64,000 bases of DNA from Liopterus haemorrhoidalis (taxonomy: Eukaryota > Arthropoda > Insecta > Coleoptera > Dytiscidae): assembly GCA_963971575.1 (NCBI GenBank), contig OZ020616.1:496001-560000 (forward strand), given 5' to 3'. How positions within the stretch are numbered: the stretch's first letter is position 1; every line of letters begins with the position of its first letter. This document shows, in pieces, positions 10,790 through 22,420 of this stretch. A program made the position numbers and the translations under genes. The notes under the pieces were generated by a model. It ran no database searches. It was not told where the DNA came from and was given only the letters and a program-made list of their open reading frames with translations.

Positions 10790-11870
10790 AGATGCCTATC
10801 TTTGTCCTTAAATGACAGCAAAAAACATCGATATTGTAACAAAAATTCAACACTAAAATATACGTAGAAAGTTCAAACTGTACTGCATGTATTTAATGCA
10901 ATAATTGGGCTACCAGTAAGCGTATTACAGCGTGTCACTTCCGAATTGGTGGGCTTCTTTTCGGGGTAACATATGCACTTAATTTTCTTGATTTTACTGG
11001 GTACTTCACTAAATATTCTCGGACCATTTTGATGATTAGTATTTAGAGATTTCCGTACGGTATGTGACAAACAAAGTTCATTAAATGTTTTGGTGACACA
11101 ATTCGGTTGTTCGATAGTTAAATAATGATTGCAATAATATAAAATATTTAAAATGGAAGCATCATAATAAAAGTGTTTGGTTCGATATATAATTGAGCTG
11201 TGTGTTTGTACTGATGCACATTCCCGCTCGAACTCGCTGGGCATATAAGAAGTTGCCCTCCATCACTACTTACTGGTCTGTATCCTCGTTAACAATGAGC
11301 TGCTGACCCCATATCGACAGCATTGGATCAACAATGCCTTGTTTACTATGTGTCTGGAAACTGGGCACACATAGACACAAACATAGGTTAGTCGAGCAAT
11401 GGGCAATGTTAGTCGAGCAATGGGGCAATGTTAGACGGGCTGGGTGGGCTTACATGTTAGTATATGTCATCTCTGGGCCTCTTATACAAGGGGGGGAGGT
11501 TACCTTCTGTCAAAGGAAATATTATAGACGAACAAGATGCAGTTTAAGTCCTCAGTAACTTAACTGTTGATGCGATTCTCTAATTTAATTTATAGAATGC
11601 AATGTTTGTTAACTTTAACAATGATTAAAGAAGGAGGTTGTACGGGTTGCGGACAGAAATGAAAACAAATCAAATCAGCTGACAAGTTTCGAATAAGATT
11701 TATTCTTCATCGGCTTCATCATAATATTTATCTACGGCCACGACTATTCCACATCCTTTTAACTAATGATGTAAACTTCTGAAGTAATTATTGAGGCACT
11801 TGAGCGTGGGAAAAATGTGCAGACCGTGTGAACTTTTTATGGCAACGATCAATGGAACAGTCTCGCAAAT
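10790..11870. other. intron sequence, no recognised gene
   Basis: A 123-codon open frame on the minus strand (11244-10873) has no recognisable domain and ordinary intron composition, so I do not call it a gene. At about 11385-11450 a unit of about 21-22 bp (ttagtcgagcaatggggcaa) is repeated about three times. Otherwise nothing supported. Confidence 0.4.
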
Positions 11871-11884
11871 GTTAATTACAGGCA

Positions 11885-11982
11885 AGTATCAATACACCTG
11901 ATACTATCAGTACACCTGATAGTATTAGTAGACCTGATAGTATCAGTAGACCTGATAGTATCAGTAGACCTGATTGCATCAG
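11885..11982. repeat. 18-bp minisatellite
   Basis: About five units of agtagacctgatagtatc in a row with few substitutions, ending in cctgattgcatcaggtctat. The period divides by three, so two minus-strand frames stay open; these are not genes. Confidence 0.9.
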
Positions 11983-12052
11983 GTCTATATAATAATATCC
12001 ATTGTAGATTGCAGATATCGTATTTAAAATAACACCATATGCTTTCTGAGTA

Positions 12053-12270
12053 GGGGCGCACACAAGGGGGGGTCCAAGGGGTCCGGACCCCCCCTACCGT
12101 GAGAAATGAGGGCTTTTTTTTGCTCTTTACTTAAAATTTAGAAGTGAGGACCTTTTTTTGCTCTTCACTTAAAATTTAGAAGTGATAACCTCTTTTTTTT
12201 GCTCTTCACTTGAAATTGAAATTTTGCCCTGTGTTTATAAAAATTATGTATAATTGGACCCCCCATTAAA
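12053..12270. mobile_element. hAT-style MITE remnant carrying a 37-40-bp minisatellite
   Basis: Begins with ggggcgcacacaag and a run of G, then ggggtccggaccccccc, a style common at hAT MITE ends. It then holds three degenerate units of gaggacctttttttgctctt plus cacttaaaatttagaagt. The right end is near ttggaccccccatt. No TSD found. Confidence 0.45.
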
Positions 12271-12810
12271 ACTGTTCTAGCAAACAAGTTTTTATTTTAT
12301 AATGAGTATTTCAAATTGATTGAGGATTAGAAAATCACGAGAATCGCACCATTAGTTAGGCAGATATTTACAAACAAGCATTAAAAAAAGTTGGTCTCAA
12401 TTAGATTTTTGAGTATAATAAACACGCATAAGACAGCCGTGTTATATTAGGTGTGAAAATTATTTTTCTCCACGACCACTATAGAATTTACCAATTCTAA
12501 TTCCATGCCAAACTATTACCAAACTATTCCATGCTTGTTGTCATTTGTTTTTGTAGGGTTACATTAAAATATATACAATGTTTACATTAAATAAATACAA
12601 CATAACTTCCTAAAAAGTACTAAGATAATGGCCGATGTGCGGCAAATTAAATTAAAATTAAACAAATAATAAATAACGAAATAAGTTTAATTAATTGATT
12701 AATTTGTTATGCAATATAAATTATTTATTAAGATAAAATGTTTGTTAAAATAATTATTTGTTAATTTTTTTTCTTTCTGGTGGTCGTGGAGAAAGTAGGG
12801 TCTGTGATTC

Positions 12811-12906
12811 GGTTGGAAGAGAAAATTCGATGCTCGTGGATCCTCACGCTCGCCTGCGGTCGCGCTCGGAATGTTCCACTCGCATCGAATTTTCTCATTC
12901 CAACCT
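12811..12906. other. hairpin with GC-rich loop
   Basis: Arms ttggaagagaaaattcgatgc and gcatcgaattttctcattcc flank a roughly 50-base GC-rich loop (tcctcacgctcgcctgcggt...). The loop is unusual for this AT-rich region. It is probably a foldback MITE; no TSD recognised. The rest of 12271-13040 shows nothing I can name. Confidence 0.5.
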
Positions 12907-13040
12907 TGTTACAGAATATACTATTCTTTGCTTATTTCACTAGTATTTTTGAAACGTTATTTTTTACGAATTGCCGTAAATAGTTGGAAAAATGCATTCC
13001 ATGCCCGTGAACAATGCATCTGTAGAACTAATAACAAATA

Positions 13041-13272
13041 CCACGAGTTCAAAAAGAAATTTCATAAGGGTTGGCTTTGGAAAATAAAAGTAATGTCAAC
13101 AGCAAGCTTTAGAATTAATTAACTGTCATCACTGTTGTTGTTTATCATAAGTTTATATTATTACAGGCTATTCGAAACGTTTAGGCGGAACTAGTTATAT
13201 ATAAAGCTTGCAGTAGATATTATTTTATTTGTTTATAGCCAACCCTTATGTAATTTCTTTTTGAACTAATGG
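13041..13272. mobile_element. foldback MITE (CCATGAGTTCAAAAAG family), copy 1
   Basis: The long inverted termini match the copy at 38438-38633: gagttcaaaaagaaattt, the gttggctttggaaaa stretch, and the mirrored tagccaacccttatgtaa at the right. It is flanked by TA. About 30 bases at 13166-13197 (ggctattcgaaacgtttaggcgg) match the terminus of the CAGTCTG-type MITE, so another element, now mostly gone, inserted here. Confidence 0.7.
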
Positions 13273-13541
13273 TATCTAGTTACTCTAAAGATAAATTATT
13301 GGAAATACGCAAAAAATCGTTTATTCGTTTGATAACTACTTATCCCACTGATAGTCAATTTTATCTATGGTTCGAAATTCAGGGCCTAAATAAATTATTT
13401 ATGAGTGTTAAAAAATATTTGAAATATTTTATTTTTACATAATCACTTAAAATTGATTTAGAAATAGCCTAATTCAATAATAGCCTTTCCAAAAAACATT
13501 ATTAATAAATATTTACTTTAAATACTTTTTTATTTTTTATA

Positions 13542-14270
13542 CGAGGGATGTTTCCGAAGTTCTGGGAATTTAGCTATAATTTTTATTATTTTGTTAATTT
13601 TCGTCAATATTACAATGTAGTTTTTCAACATAATCTCCATTTAACTGAATACATTTATCCCAACGATAAACTAATTTTTTTAAGCCGTTCTCAAAGAACT
13701 TTTCCTATTGAGTTTCTGTTCTGGTCCCAACAACCTTGGCACCCAGCGCGGCGAAACCTTGCTAACGCCCAAACAATCATGCAAGATGTCATGAACTTGT
13801 CGTGTACCTATCCCTAGGCGCACACTAATTTAACGAATAGTCATTCGTCTCTCCTCTTTCAGTAGGTCTTCGATGGCAGTAATGTTTATTTCATTTACCG
13901 ACGTGCTTGGGCGCCCACTGCGTGGATCGTCTTCCAGTGATGTTCTACCGGTTTTAAAATGATCGATCCACCGATAAACAGTACTTTTGGATTCTGCAGG
14001 CTCACCAAATACTCCTTGCAGACGCTGAATAATTTCTGATGTTTTCACACCTTCTTTCCACAAAAAGAAAATTATTGCTCTTTGAGATTTTGCTGCGTCT
14101 TCCATGGTTACAAAAACAGTGCTATGAAAACAATATTGCACTAGACTGAACAATATTGCACTAGATAGTTGCATAAACATGTCAAGACTTGTCTGGCACC
14201 AATAACATTGCCTATAAGTTCTGCGTAATTTAATTATAGCACAATTCACAGAATTTAGGAAACATCCCTC
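13542..14270 (-). pseudogene. internally deleted mariner element
   Basis: Termini CGAGGGATGTTTCC and GGAAACATCCCTC (one extra base differs), flanked by TA at 13540-13541 and 14271-14272. On the minus strand an open stretch from 14249 encodes the paired-like helix-turn-helix of a mariner transposase (KTSEIIQRLQGVFGE, then STVYRWIDHFKTGRTSLEDD). It continues past a stop into a GTRQVHDILHDCLG-type linker and then, in another frame, into a C-terminal piece (LVYRWDKCIQLNGDYVEK). The catalytic core is missing. Non-functional. Confidence 0.85.
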
Positions 14271-14328
14271 TATTAAGGTCTCCGGACCATCGAATTTTAA
14301 AATATGAAATTGTAACAGACTTATGGCC

Positions 14329-14446
14329 GGTTGCTAAAGTAAGAGTTATCCATAACTCGAGTTAAAATCATTTGTTTTTGTATGCTACAACATACAAAAA
14401 CAAATGATTTTAACTCGAGTTAGAGAAAACTCTTACTTTAGCAACC
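14329..14446. other. 118-bp near-perfect palindrome
   Basis: Arms ggttgctaaagtaagagtt ... aactcgagttaaaatcattt fold back on aaatgattttaactcgagtt ... aactcttactttagcaacc around the loop ctacaa. This is a short foldback MITE. No TSD could be assigned. Confidence 0.8.
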
Positions 14447-14834
14447 CGACAATAGGCAAGAATAAAATAAAATGGAGAAGTCCTATGCTCCTCACGGAAG
14501 CTTTAAGATCATTATATACATATATATGTACAAATGTACAATTTTAAAATTGCTAATTTCTATATTACTGTTGGACTTGCGTATATCTTTGAATTGTCTA
14601 TAAGTTGATTTCGTTTGGGACAGAAGGTATTAACGCCATGCGATGGTAAGGTGGCGGCGGTCAAAGGTGAAATAGGTGCTCGGTAAAATCAACATGCCAT
14701 TTAAAAGTCATCATTAAGGCTGCAGCTTTAGTGAGAAAAAAGATTATCTAAGTCAGAAAAGGTAGATAAAAGGCAGTTGAAAAAGACATGTGCTAGAATT
14801 AACTAAATCTATAAAGTGCTTCATCTAATGTTAC

Positions 14835-15150
14835 CTGAGTTCTGATAACGGCAGAAAGTCAATATCTACAAGTGGCCTGAGGCTTGGTAAACTATAGGCC
14901 ATGAGGTGTCCACTCGAAACGTAACAAACTAGAAATACACTGTCTCGTACGGACACCGTTTCTGCTTTAACGACGAAATCGCTGTCGGTTATTTGCTGAC
15001 GATACACACATGTCTGGGATGGCAGTGCAACGACTCTCGCTTGTTTCTCACTGCAGATCACTACGAACTGACGGTCACCAAATGTTTCACCAGATTTATT
15101 CTCAGCAGACAAGGTTGGGCTCATACGATTTTGAGTTTTAGTTGGTGTGC
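14835..15150 (-). CDS. Tomosyn: tomosyn exon E
   Basis: A 316-bp exon. The acceptor ttttctag precedes 15150 and the donor GTAACA follows 14835. Two bases complete the arginine codon opened by exon D, and it ends two bases into the next arginine codon, completed by exon F. The translation contains FVVICSEKQARVVALPSQTC, then SGHLMAYSLPSLRPLVDIDF and LPLSELR, highly similar to vertebrate tomosyn (VICSEKQAKV and SLPSLRPLLDV). These are WD40-type blades of the C-terminal propeller, which act in the cytosol of presynaptic and secretory cells with the R-SNARE tail to restrain SNARE assembly and vesicle priming (family knowledge). Confidence 0.95.
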
Positions 15151-15221
15151 CTAGAAAAACGAAAACATTAACTACATAATTCATTTCTTAGGTATAAAGC
15201 GGGAAGTTCATCAAACTGATA

Positions 15222-15334
15222 CAGTGAATTTCTTTTATCCTGCAATATAGATATTACCGTTACTATGGTAATTGAAATCTGACAGCAATGTAAAATTGCG
15301 TTTCTTTTAATTTGCAACATAGGGGATTTAACTG
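15222..15334. mobile_element. shortened TA-type MITE (CAGTGmATTTCTTTTATCC family)
   Basis: Shares a left end and about 110 bases with the element at 59658-59842 (ctgcaatatag, gtaattgaaatctgacagcaatg). It ends in gggatttaactg instead of the full right terminus, so about 70 bases are deleted. TA at 15220-15221 and at the right end. Confidence 0.65.
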
Positions 15335-15354
15335 TATCTTTTTAATTCAAAAAA

Positions 15355-15543
15355 ATGTACACAAGTGAAGAAAAAATTATGCTTGTAACTTGGTACAATT
15401 CTCAGATGAGTTTGAGAGAAGTTTCTGCTATGTTCAGTGCTACTTAACCGAATCCCTCTGCAATATCGAGGCCTGTTACTAAATTTAAACACCATGGATG
15501 CCTCAATTTCATACAAGAAGAAAACGAACATCAACTATATTGA
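15355..15543 (+). pseudogene. helix-turn-helix transposase fragment
   Basis: An ATG-started frame of 63 codons with one internal TAA reads MYTSEEKIMLVTWYNSQMSL and later RPVTKFKHHGCL. The pattern (EEK..L...Y....SLREV...F) resembles the N-terminal DNA-binding helix-turn-helix found in insect Tc1/mariner-like transposases. The rest of the protein is absent. Assignment is tentative. Confidence 0.4.
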
Positions 15544-15568
15544 CTGAAGAAAAGAACAGATAAAAAAA

Positions 15569-16592
15569 TCCGCTGTGGCCACCACAGGACCGACCGCCAT
15601 CACAAAGTACTTGTATAAAATACCTACATTCTAGCAGCAGAGTAGAAATAACTTAGCCTAATATTTTCTAACAGAGATATTATTTATCATGACCATGGAA
15701 ACGTTACATATAAGTATGAAAAAATTGAGACTTTTGCAAAAAAAATTCGTTTTATAAAAAAATATCTCAAATAAAAGTTGTTACAGTCTGTTCCAAACGG
15801 TTAAGCGGAACTAGATTTTGCAATCTAGTTACTTTTATCGTTTAAATCGTGCCTTTCAGCCGTTTTGTTTAAGCTTTGTAAATCATACTTACAATAAAAA
15901 AATTTTGGTTAAGGTTAATATCATTTTAAAATGTCATTTTCTTTATATTTTGATTTTCTTAATACAAATTTCCCATTTATTTATTTTTTTGTCATTAAAA
16001 TATATAAAAAAAATATTTAATTTTGACATATGTCATTCGTTTCCATGGTTTCATTGTTGGAATTTTAAATTTTGACATCCCAACGTGAAAAATGAAATAA
16101 CCCAAGCAAGGTCCCTTCTCGTGACAACCTAAAAGAACTAAATTCCCATTTAGTTCCGCTTAACCGTTTGGAGCAGACTGTAGTTATTGTTTTTATAACA
16201 ACTTTTGTTAAATAATTCTTTTCGAAATATTTTTCTGTTACGAAATATTCGCAAAAATCTTAAAATCGACACGAATAAACTCCCATTTCTAGTCAACCGA
16301 TTTATAAGTTGATCAACTCGTGTCATTGATGTCAAAAGCTTAAATATGAAGTTTCATAAAAATCCTTTTAGCCGAATTAACTCTGCACGTGTACAGACAG
16401 ACTGACGGACAGGCAGACAGACATACATACAGACAGACAGACGGACAGACAAACAAACAGACCGACAGACATTATGCTAAAAATAGTCAAAAGGTTATGT
16501 AGGGATCTCAATTCGTGGAGATCCATCGAAATCTTGAAATGTCAAAATCGGTATTATCACAATACCTCCCATATGATATGTTGGCGGTCGGT
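15569..16592 (-). mobile_element. Helentron-like non-autonomous element, copy 3, interrupted
   Basis: On the plus strand it runs from tccgctgtggccaccacagg (3' hairpin) and gaccgaccgccatcaca, through the gttgatcaactcgtgtc block and a degenerate GACA/GACG microsatellite (16396-16472), to gttggcggtcggt. A CAGTCTGTTCC MITE (15784-16180) sits inside it at a TA. The uninterrupted copy at 53460-54106 shows the empty site (gttgttagttattg). Confidence 0.8.
15784..16180 (+). mobile_element. CAGTCTGTTCC MITE, copy 2, nested
   Basis: Same termini and interior as 10381-10787, 397 bp. TA at 15782-15783 and 16181-16182. The flanks gttgt and gttattg join to the continuous gttgttagttattg seen in other copies of the host element. 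This proves both the boundaries and the TA duplication. Confidence 0.93.
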
Positions 16593-16749
16593 AAAAAATA
16601 ATAATTTTCTAGTTCCGTAAAAAGCCAAGAAATGAACTATTAGTCAGTCAATGAGGAAGGAATTTTTGAACGCAGGGTATTTAATTTTGATATAGAGTCC
16701 AGTTTCCTCTCCCCATTTGACAATCTGACATTGATAAATATATACTTAC

Positions 16750-17109
16750 GATCTTTCCTGTCTTTATTTTCATCTCTCCAACTCTCAAAGGAGTAAGGTA
16801 TCAAAGATCCATTACAATCCAGAAAAGAGAGTGTTAAAATGGATCCTTTGAGCCTAAATATGGTGGCCCCTACCAAGGAGACAACAACTGGTTGCGAAGA
16901 TCTTTGTTCAGCATCAGGCAGTCCAATCATAATAGTGACAACCGAACCAAGGCTGGTTCCAACCCATAAAGTAGGAACCAAAACCGCCGGTTCTGTCTTC
17001 TTGATATAACTGTCGGCAAAAGCTAGGCACTGGATTGCTTCAGAGGTGATATTTTCCAACGAACTCATTGAACTGGAACGTGATCTCGAGAAAGAGCTGT
17101 CCAATTTGT
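16750..17109 (-). CDS. Tomosyn: tomosyn exon D
   Basis: A 360-bp exon with acceptor gggtcgggtag before 17109 and donor GTAAGT after 16750. It starts with two bases completing a codon from exon C and ends one base into a codon. The translation starts KLDSSFSRSRSSSMSSLENI and continues with LWVGTSLGSVVTIMIGLPDA, QPVVVSLVGATIFRLKGSIL and LSFLDCNGSLIP. This matches the tomosyn SFSRSRSSS phospho-rich linker and the following propeller blade. Conservation is high and no frameshift is seen. The longer open frame running on to 16640 is intron read-through past the donor. Confidence 0.95.
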
Positions 17110-17589
17110 CTACCCGACCCATAAGGACACACAAAAACAAGAATTAGTATCATTAAATACAGTTAGTATAATAGCAGAAAAGCTTACGTAAAGCAAAGCA
17201 TGCTACCTCGGACAGATATTTAAGACGATGCGCATAGTGCATTGCGCAATACGTCGTGGTTGTATAATCGGTAGTAGGATCGCATATATATATATATAGA
17301 GCAGGTTTAGTTGTACATGCACTGTTTGAAAGAAAAGACATTAAACACAACATAAAGAACCGAAACATGTAAATACGTGTATACAGCGGTGTGAGCATGC
17401 GCACGCGTAACACAAATAACATAAAATGAGTCTTCGTCGAATTGGTGAACGTGAAAAAGGAAGGCACACAGAATAAAGTTCTCGAAAATAGGAAGGGCAC
17501 TTTGAATATGAACATAGCTTCACCATAAGTCATTAGTTCCTGGTTAACGGATTATTAAGTTATAACATTGCTTCCTCTGTTTGTCAAAT
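17110..17589. other. start of the 12.8-kb tomosyn intron C-D
   Basis: Contains a short (TA)n tract near 17286-17298. Open minus-strand frames here (17533-17153) show no domain. Nothing else supported. Confidence 0.45.
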
Positions 17590-18640
17590 TGATGTTGGAG
17601 TACCTCAGGGGACGGTGATAGAGCCTTTATTATTTATATGAATAATAAAAACTTAAACTTGAATGATATAAATATTGAACTGCAATAAGTTATTATTATC
17701 TAGTTGACTGATTAAGTTAATATGTCGGATTGCTGATAGGTGACTGTTACATGTATGTATCAAGTAATGCATTCATATATAAAAATGTTTTTTGTTATTT
17801 GTATTAACTGTCAGTGTCTGGTAATAAATATTAATTAAAATATGGCTTGCGGCCAATTATTAAATTCACAAATTTTAATTTTAAATCTGCTGGAATAAAC
17901 AACAAATTATAATCCAAAATTTACGTATGAGTATACATTTTTCCTTATTTATAATTATAACCTTAAATTTAATAATTTTGTTTGTTTGAGTATTGCTGTA
18001 AATTTATTTTCGCGCTCTAATTAGTAAAGATATCTACGAATCATGCTGATTCTTTCTAATACTTTGTTTTTTATTAAAATAATTTTGAAGATTAGTTGTC
18101 AAATTGAGTCACTATACGTTACTATGGGTATGCAAATAAATATAATGATATAGACAGAGAAAGCATATAGTACTGAATATGGATACTTGTAACAACGAAC
18201 AGTCACTTATCAGCAATCCGACTACATTATTTTCTCTGTTTGTAAAAATGATATTGGAGTACCTCAGGGTAGTTTTATAGGGCTTTTATTATTCATATGA
18301 ATGATATACATATTGAACTGCAATAAGTTATTATTTCCTGGTAGACTGGTTAGAAACATTATTTCCTTTGTTTGTAAAAATGATATTGGAGTACCTCAGG
18401 GGAGTGTGATAGGGCCTTTATTATTTATATGAATGAAATAAACTTAATATTGAACTGCAGTTTAGTAAACTTGTATGCCTAGCTATTTCTACTAGATAAT
18501 ACTCTTCTAGCTATTTCTGATAAAAATTTAAATACTGCAGTAAATAAGTTGCAAGATAAACTTAGCCGAATTACAATTTATATCCAATGTAATAAGTTTA
18601 AATTTAAATAAAATTACTAACATTTCTTAAACTTGACAAT
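17590..18640 (+). pseudogene. decayed LINE reverse-transcriptase fragments, partly triplicated
   Basis: Three separate copies of the palm-domain segment VGVPQG...PLLF occur near 17590-17640, 18245-18300 and 18375-18430, each soon closed by a stop. After the third, the frame LLAISDKNLNTAVNKLQDKL and CNKFKFK at about 18500-18610 fits the region after the catalytic YADD of Jockey/CR1-like LINEs. Only the DNT remnant of the catalytic motif is seen. Between copies 1 and 2 lies unrelated AT-rich DNA. Non-functional. Confidence 0.7.
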
Positions 18641-19029
18641 GACAATACTGAAATTGTTAAGGAAATATTTATGATTAATTTTTGATTGTCTATTATGACG
18701 TTAAAATCGACTTGTGATACTAACTTACAATTTTCTTAGACGTATCCGGATGAATCTATTCTTAATTCTATGCCTGCGGTTGGCAAATAATGAGCTAGTA
18801 TAGTGGAGTGCGTTAATTTATTTTTAAAATTTTCAAAAGATACGTTCGCTTTTTGAGACAAAAAAAATATTTAAAATTTTATTTTTTTGTTAAATCATAA
18901 AATGGTCTTGCTATATATCCGTTTTAATTTAAGTTCTATATATCCGTTTTTCTATATATGTTTATAAAAATTACAAATTCCGAGAAAACTTTGAACATCT
19001 TGTATTTTTTACGGTAAAAGAAATTTTAT

Positions 19030-19480
19030 ACTTTTAGTTTGTCTTTGTCCAGTTCAATTCCAATTTCGGTGACCATGTCCTAAATTATTTGTGAATTTTG
19101 AGCATATAAACATTTACTTGGTTTCAAAGTTAATTTTACTTTTCTTAATCTTTCAAAATCTGTTGTCAATCTGATTAAATGTTCTTCAAACATTTCGCTA
19201 AATTCGCTGCCATTTGTTGCAACACCTCTGATGCACTAGAGTCCGAAGGGAACACCATTGAATTCAAATAACCCGTCCGGTGTTATAAACACGGATATAT
19301 GTGTATATTTTTCTTTTATGGCGATTTACCAAAACCCGTAGAGAATATCCAGACAAGAGAAAAATTTTGCTTTTCCTAAGTAGCTAATGTCGTCAATGAC
19401 CGCTAAGAGATAATTATTTTTCTCGGTAAGTGAATTTAACTTTCGATAATCCATACAAAATCTCCACGACTAAAACGACT
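19030..19480 (-). pseudogene. Ty3/gypsy retrotransposon reverse-transcriptase remnant
   Basis: On the minus strand the motif FCMDYRKLNSLT is followed by IDDI, FFSCLDILYGFW, ITPDGLFEFN and VPFGL, the usual order in Ty3/gypsy reverse transcriptase. Stops interrupt the frame, and the stretch holding the catalytic Y-x-DD is absent. No LTRs, primer-binding site, protease or integrase were seen nearby. A dead fragment in the tomosyn intron. 18640-19030 and 19480-19735 show nothing else. Confidence 0.75.
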
Positions 19481-19737
19481 GGTAAGCTTCAGTCACTCGT
19501 AGAAGGCCATATGATATTATTTTCAAGTATTTCTTTTATTTGTTCTTGTAAAATGTCCCGTTTCTTTATGCGACACCTCGATGCTTTTTGGTATATCGGT
19601 GATGCGTTTCCAGTTTCTATTAGGCGAATTATAAGCAAATACATCATAATATTCTTCTAATAAATCAATTGGTTATTTACGTTGATCTTTATTTAATTTT
19701 TTCCAATTTTAATTTCCTCGGTTTCCTCTTAAAATGT

Positions 19738-20035
19738 TATAATGCAGTATTGCTCTTATGGGATATGGGAACAGTGTTGCCAAATTTTGCAAAAGTGTCA
19801 AATATGTCAGTGAACCCAAACTATTATGCCGAATTTTATGAGAGTTGACTTAAAAATATCAGGTAACCCAGAGCAAAACTGAATAAACTGTTGGTGATCA
19901 CCGCGTCTTCTCAGATCAGAGCGTTTTACAGCCGGAAACGTCACCAAGAAAGGAAAGGATAGATTTATTCGTAGAACCCATTAAGAGTATGAAAAAGAAC
20001 TACTCCATTTGCCCTGTACTGCATTCTATCGTTCG
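19738..20035. repeat. dispersed repeat shared with 42769-43022
   Basis: The stretches gcagtattgctcttatgg, gtgttgccaaattttg, aaaagtgtcaaatatgtcag, gcgtcttctcagatcag and aagaaaggaaaggata recur in the same order at 42769-43022, inside a hAT element. The 19.7-kb copy is probably a decayed relative of that element. Element ends were not resolved here. Confidence 0.65.
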
Positions 20036-20224
20036 AACGGACTATGGTTAAGAAATTGCTGTATTTTTAAATATTATTCTGAATACGCAAGCATTGTTTG
20101 TCACAAACAAAAAAGGTCTGTGCAAACGCCTGCGGTCATTTCCAGATAATTTCTTGACAAATAATTTACATTTGGTGTTACGTTAATTTTTTACTTTACC
20201 TACGTATACCCTCATACTTGACAA

Positions 20225-20526
20225 CAGGGGCGGATCGACATATCTATATATATATTTTTTTATTCTACATCGGCCTATTCGGATCGACATATCAGGCGAT
20301 CGCGCATCGTTCGATGGGCCGATGACTTTTTAGGCTGTATTTTTATTTTCGATACTAATATTAAAAATATAAATTAAATAAGTTTATTTAAATACACTTT
20401 GAACTTTATTTATACCCGGGACCCAGGCCTCTTAAAACATCACCTATAAATTGTCAACAAGTCCCGTGAACCTGGACTGAATCATCTAAATTGCCCAGGC
20501 CGATTCAATCCTTCGGTCCGTCCCTG
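20225..20526. mobile_element. hAT MITE with perfect 8-bp TSD
   Basis: Ends CAGGGGCGGAtcgac and gtccGTCCCTG, 302 bp. The TSD cttgacaa is at 20217-20224 and 20527-20534. The interior contains gatcgacatatc twice. No coding capacity. Confidence 0.88.
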
Positions 20527-20534
20527 CTTGACAA

Positions 20535-21186
20535 TATAGCATAAAATTTCGGTCGCCTGTTAGGTAGACGTATGATAGACGTAGACACTTGATAGACGTA
20601 TACCGTAGCTATGTTCAAAAACACAAGATGGCGTCCTACCTATTCGAGAACTTCATGAATAGCTCAATTTAAACAACAATAAACATTCGAGTCCCTCCGG
20701 TATTTGGTAAGGAGTAAGTGAAGAGAGTGACAGAGGAGAAGTGTCAAGTGATATATAACAGCAGGCTTAAGAGGTGACTCTGAAAAAGCACGAGACATAC
20801 AGCAAAGTTTTAGATAGTACACGTCACCATGAGGACGTTGCTATTAGGAGTGGAATAGGACGACAGACGATCCGTTGCTGAAGTATCGGACATGCCCGAT
20901 CCACGACGCATGCGTGTAACATGTGTTTGTTTGTGGGTGTGTGCGTGTTTGTGTGTGTGTGTCATCCCAAATATTGTCCACAGTAGAGCGGCACTTGTGT
21001 CTAGGTATCTGTGTATATAGTGATAGAGACAAAGACGCACAGTTTTACAGCGGAGCAGCGATGTGGTCTACAATGTGACAGTGGTCTTCTACACGAGCAA
21101 CTACATTGACCACTACAGCGAGAAAGAGACGGTTAGTTACATGGTTGCCTATTAGTGACACAGCATCAACACAGTGATTGACTATA
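20535..21186. other. intron sequence with GT-rich tract
   Basis: Holds a degenerate gatagacgta repeat (about 20568-20605) and a GT-rich microsatellite at about 20923-20963. No gene recognised. Confidence 0.5.
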
Positions 21187-22420
21187 GGTACGTTCATACC
21201 ATCATGCATCGAACGTTTCAAGCACGTCACGTTTACACCACGACAAATATTATTTAATATGGTTGAACAACCCTATCCTAAACTTTATATAATAGAGGTA
21301 TAAATAAAATAAATTCTCGATAAGTTTCACTAATTTTAATTTTATTTCACTCGATACTAGTATTTCGACAGTTTCAACAAAAATTCGTAGCAAACTAGGC
21401 CTAAATTTAACAAAGAAATTACATTAGTCTCTGTTGAACAACTCATGTATTGTACAACAGAAAAAACATTTAAGTTGTTCTCACACATATCGACAAAACC
21501 GGTGTCGGTAATTTTTGTAAATCGAGTCTTACCATAAGTACTACAAAGTTTTCGATAAATTTTCACAAGATACTTAAAGATATTTTAATACAAAATACAT
21601 AGATTTAAACCAATCAGTTTTGAAAATGAACACCTCATTTTAGTTTAATTTGTTATAAAATCTTAAAAATGAACTGTCAAAATAACTGTATCGAGTGAGA
21701 TAACATTAAAATTAATGAAACTTATCGAGTATTTGTTATTTAGTACTTATTCTATAGAACCGTTCATACGTAACGTAGCGTATGCGTTCCAACATCGACA
21801 CCGTCCGGTTCTGTCCAGCATTCCCGCCGATACTATTTACTGGATTTATCGGAAAAGACAGCTACGGAAGTGATTGAAGTAATACGGTAAGGCATTTACA
21901 AACAAAAATTTCAGAAAGTGTTATATAGGACATAACTCGAAATATGGGCCATAGGAAAATTAATTTTTCTTTGTGAAAAAATGCCCGTATCATTTTAGAA
22001 TAATGAATTTTTCTGTGTGTGTTTAGGGAATAATTGTTAATCAAATTAAGGTAAAAAATACTAATATAATGAAAATGTTTAAAAAATTAACTTTATCATT
22101 AGTACATTTTTTGAATAATAATTAATATTCGCTTTCTGTCTTTTTTTAAAAGTATTTTATGGACAGATAAGCACTTACGACGTTTATTATTTTGTATCTA
22201 CCTCTTCTAACAGAAAATATTACCAATAAATTGTTTTGAGATAGATGACGAAACATTTTTACAACTGGAGAACTATCCAATCAGACATCAAATAGAAAAC
22301 TGTACATTAAAAGAGCTGATACTCTACGATGCATCACGCAAGGTATGAACACTCCACAAACAGTCGTGCAGGAAACGATACGTGCTAGAAACGTTCGATG
22401 CTTGATGGTATGAATGTACC
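21187..22420. mobile_element. 1.2-kb DNA transposon remnant with about 50-bp inverted termini
   Basis: The left end ggtacgttcataccatcatg and catcgaacgttt are mirrored at the right by aaacgttcgatg and cttgatggtatgaatgtacc. Flanking TSD not clear (ata versus tta, perhaps a decayed 3-bp target). The interior has a pair of inverted copies (21314-21357 and 21688-21731) of a tctcgataagtttca... motif that also occurs at 34846 and 54252, likely tails of another element. No transposase recognised. Confidence 0.65.

Noticed and set aside
10873..11244. 123-codon minus-strand frame as a gene
   Set aside because: No recognisable domain, ordinary AT-rich composition and no splice or element context.
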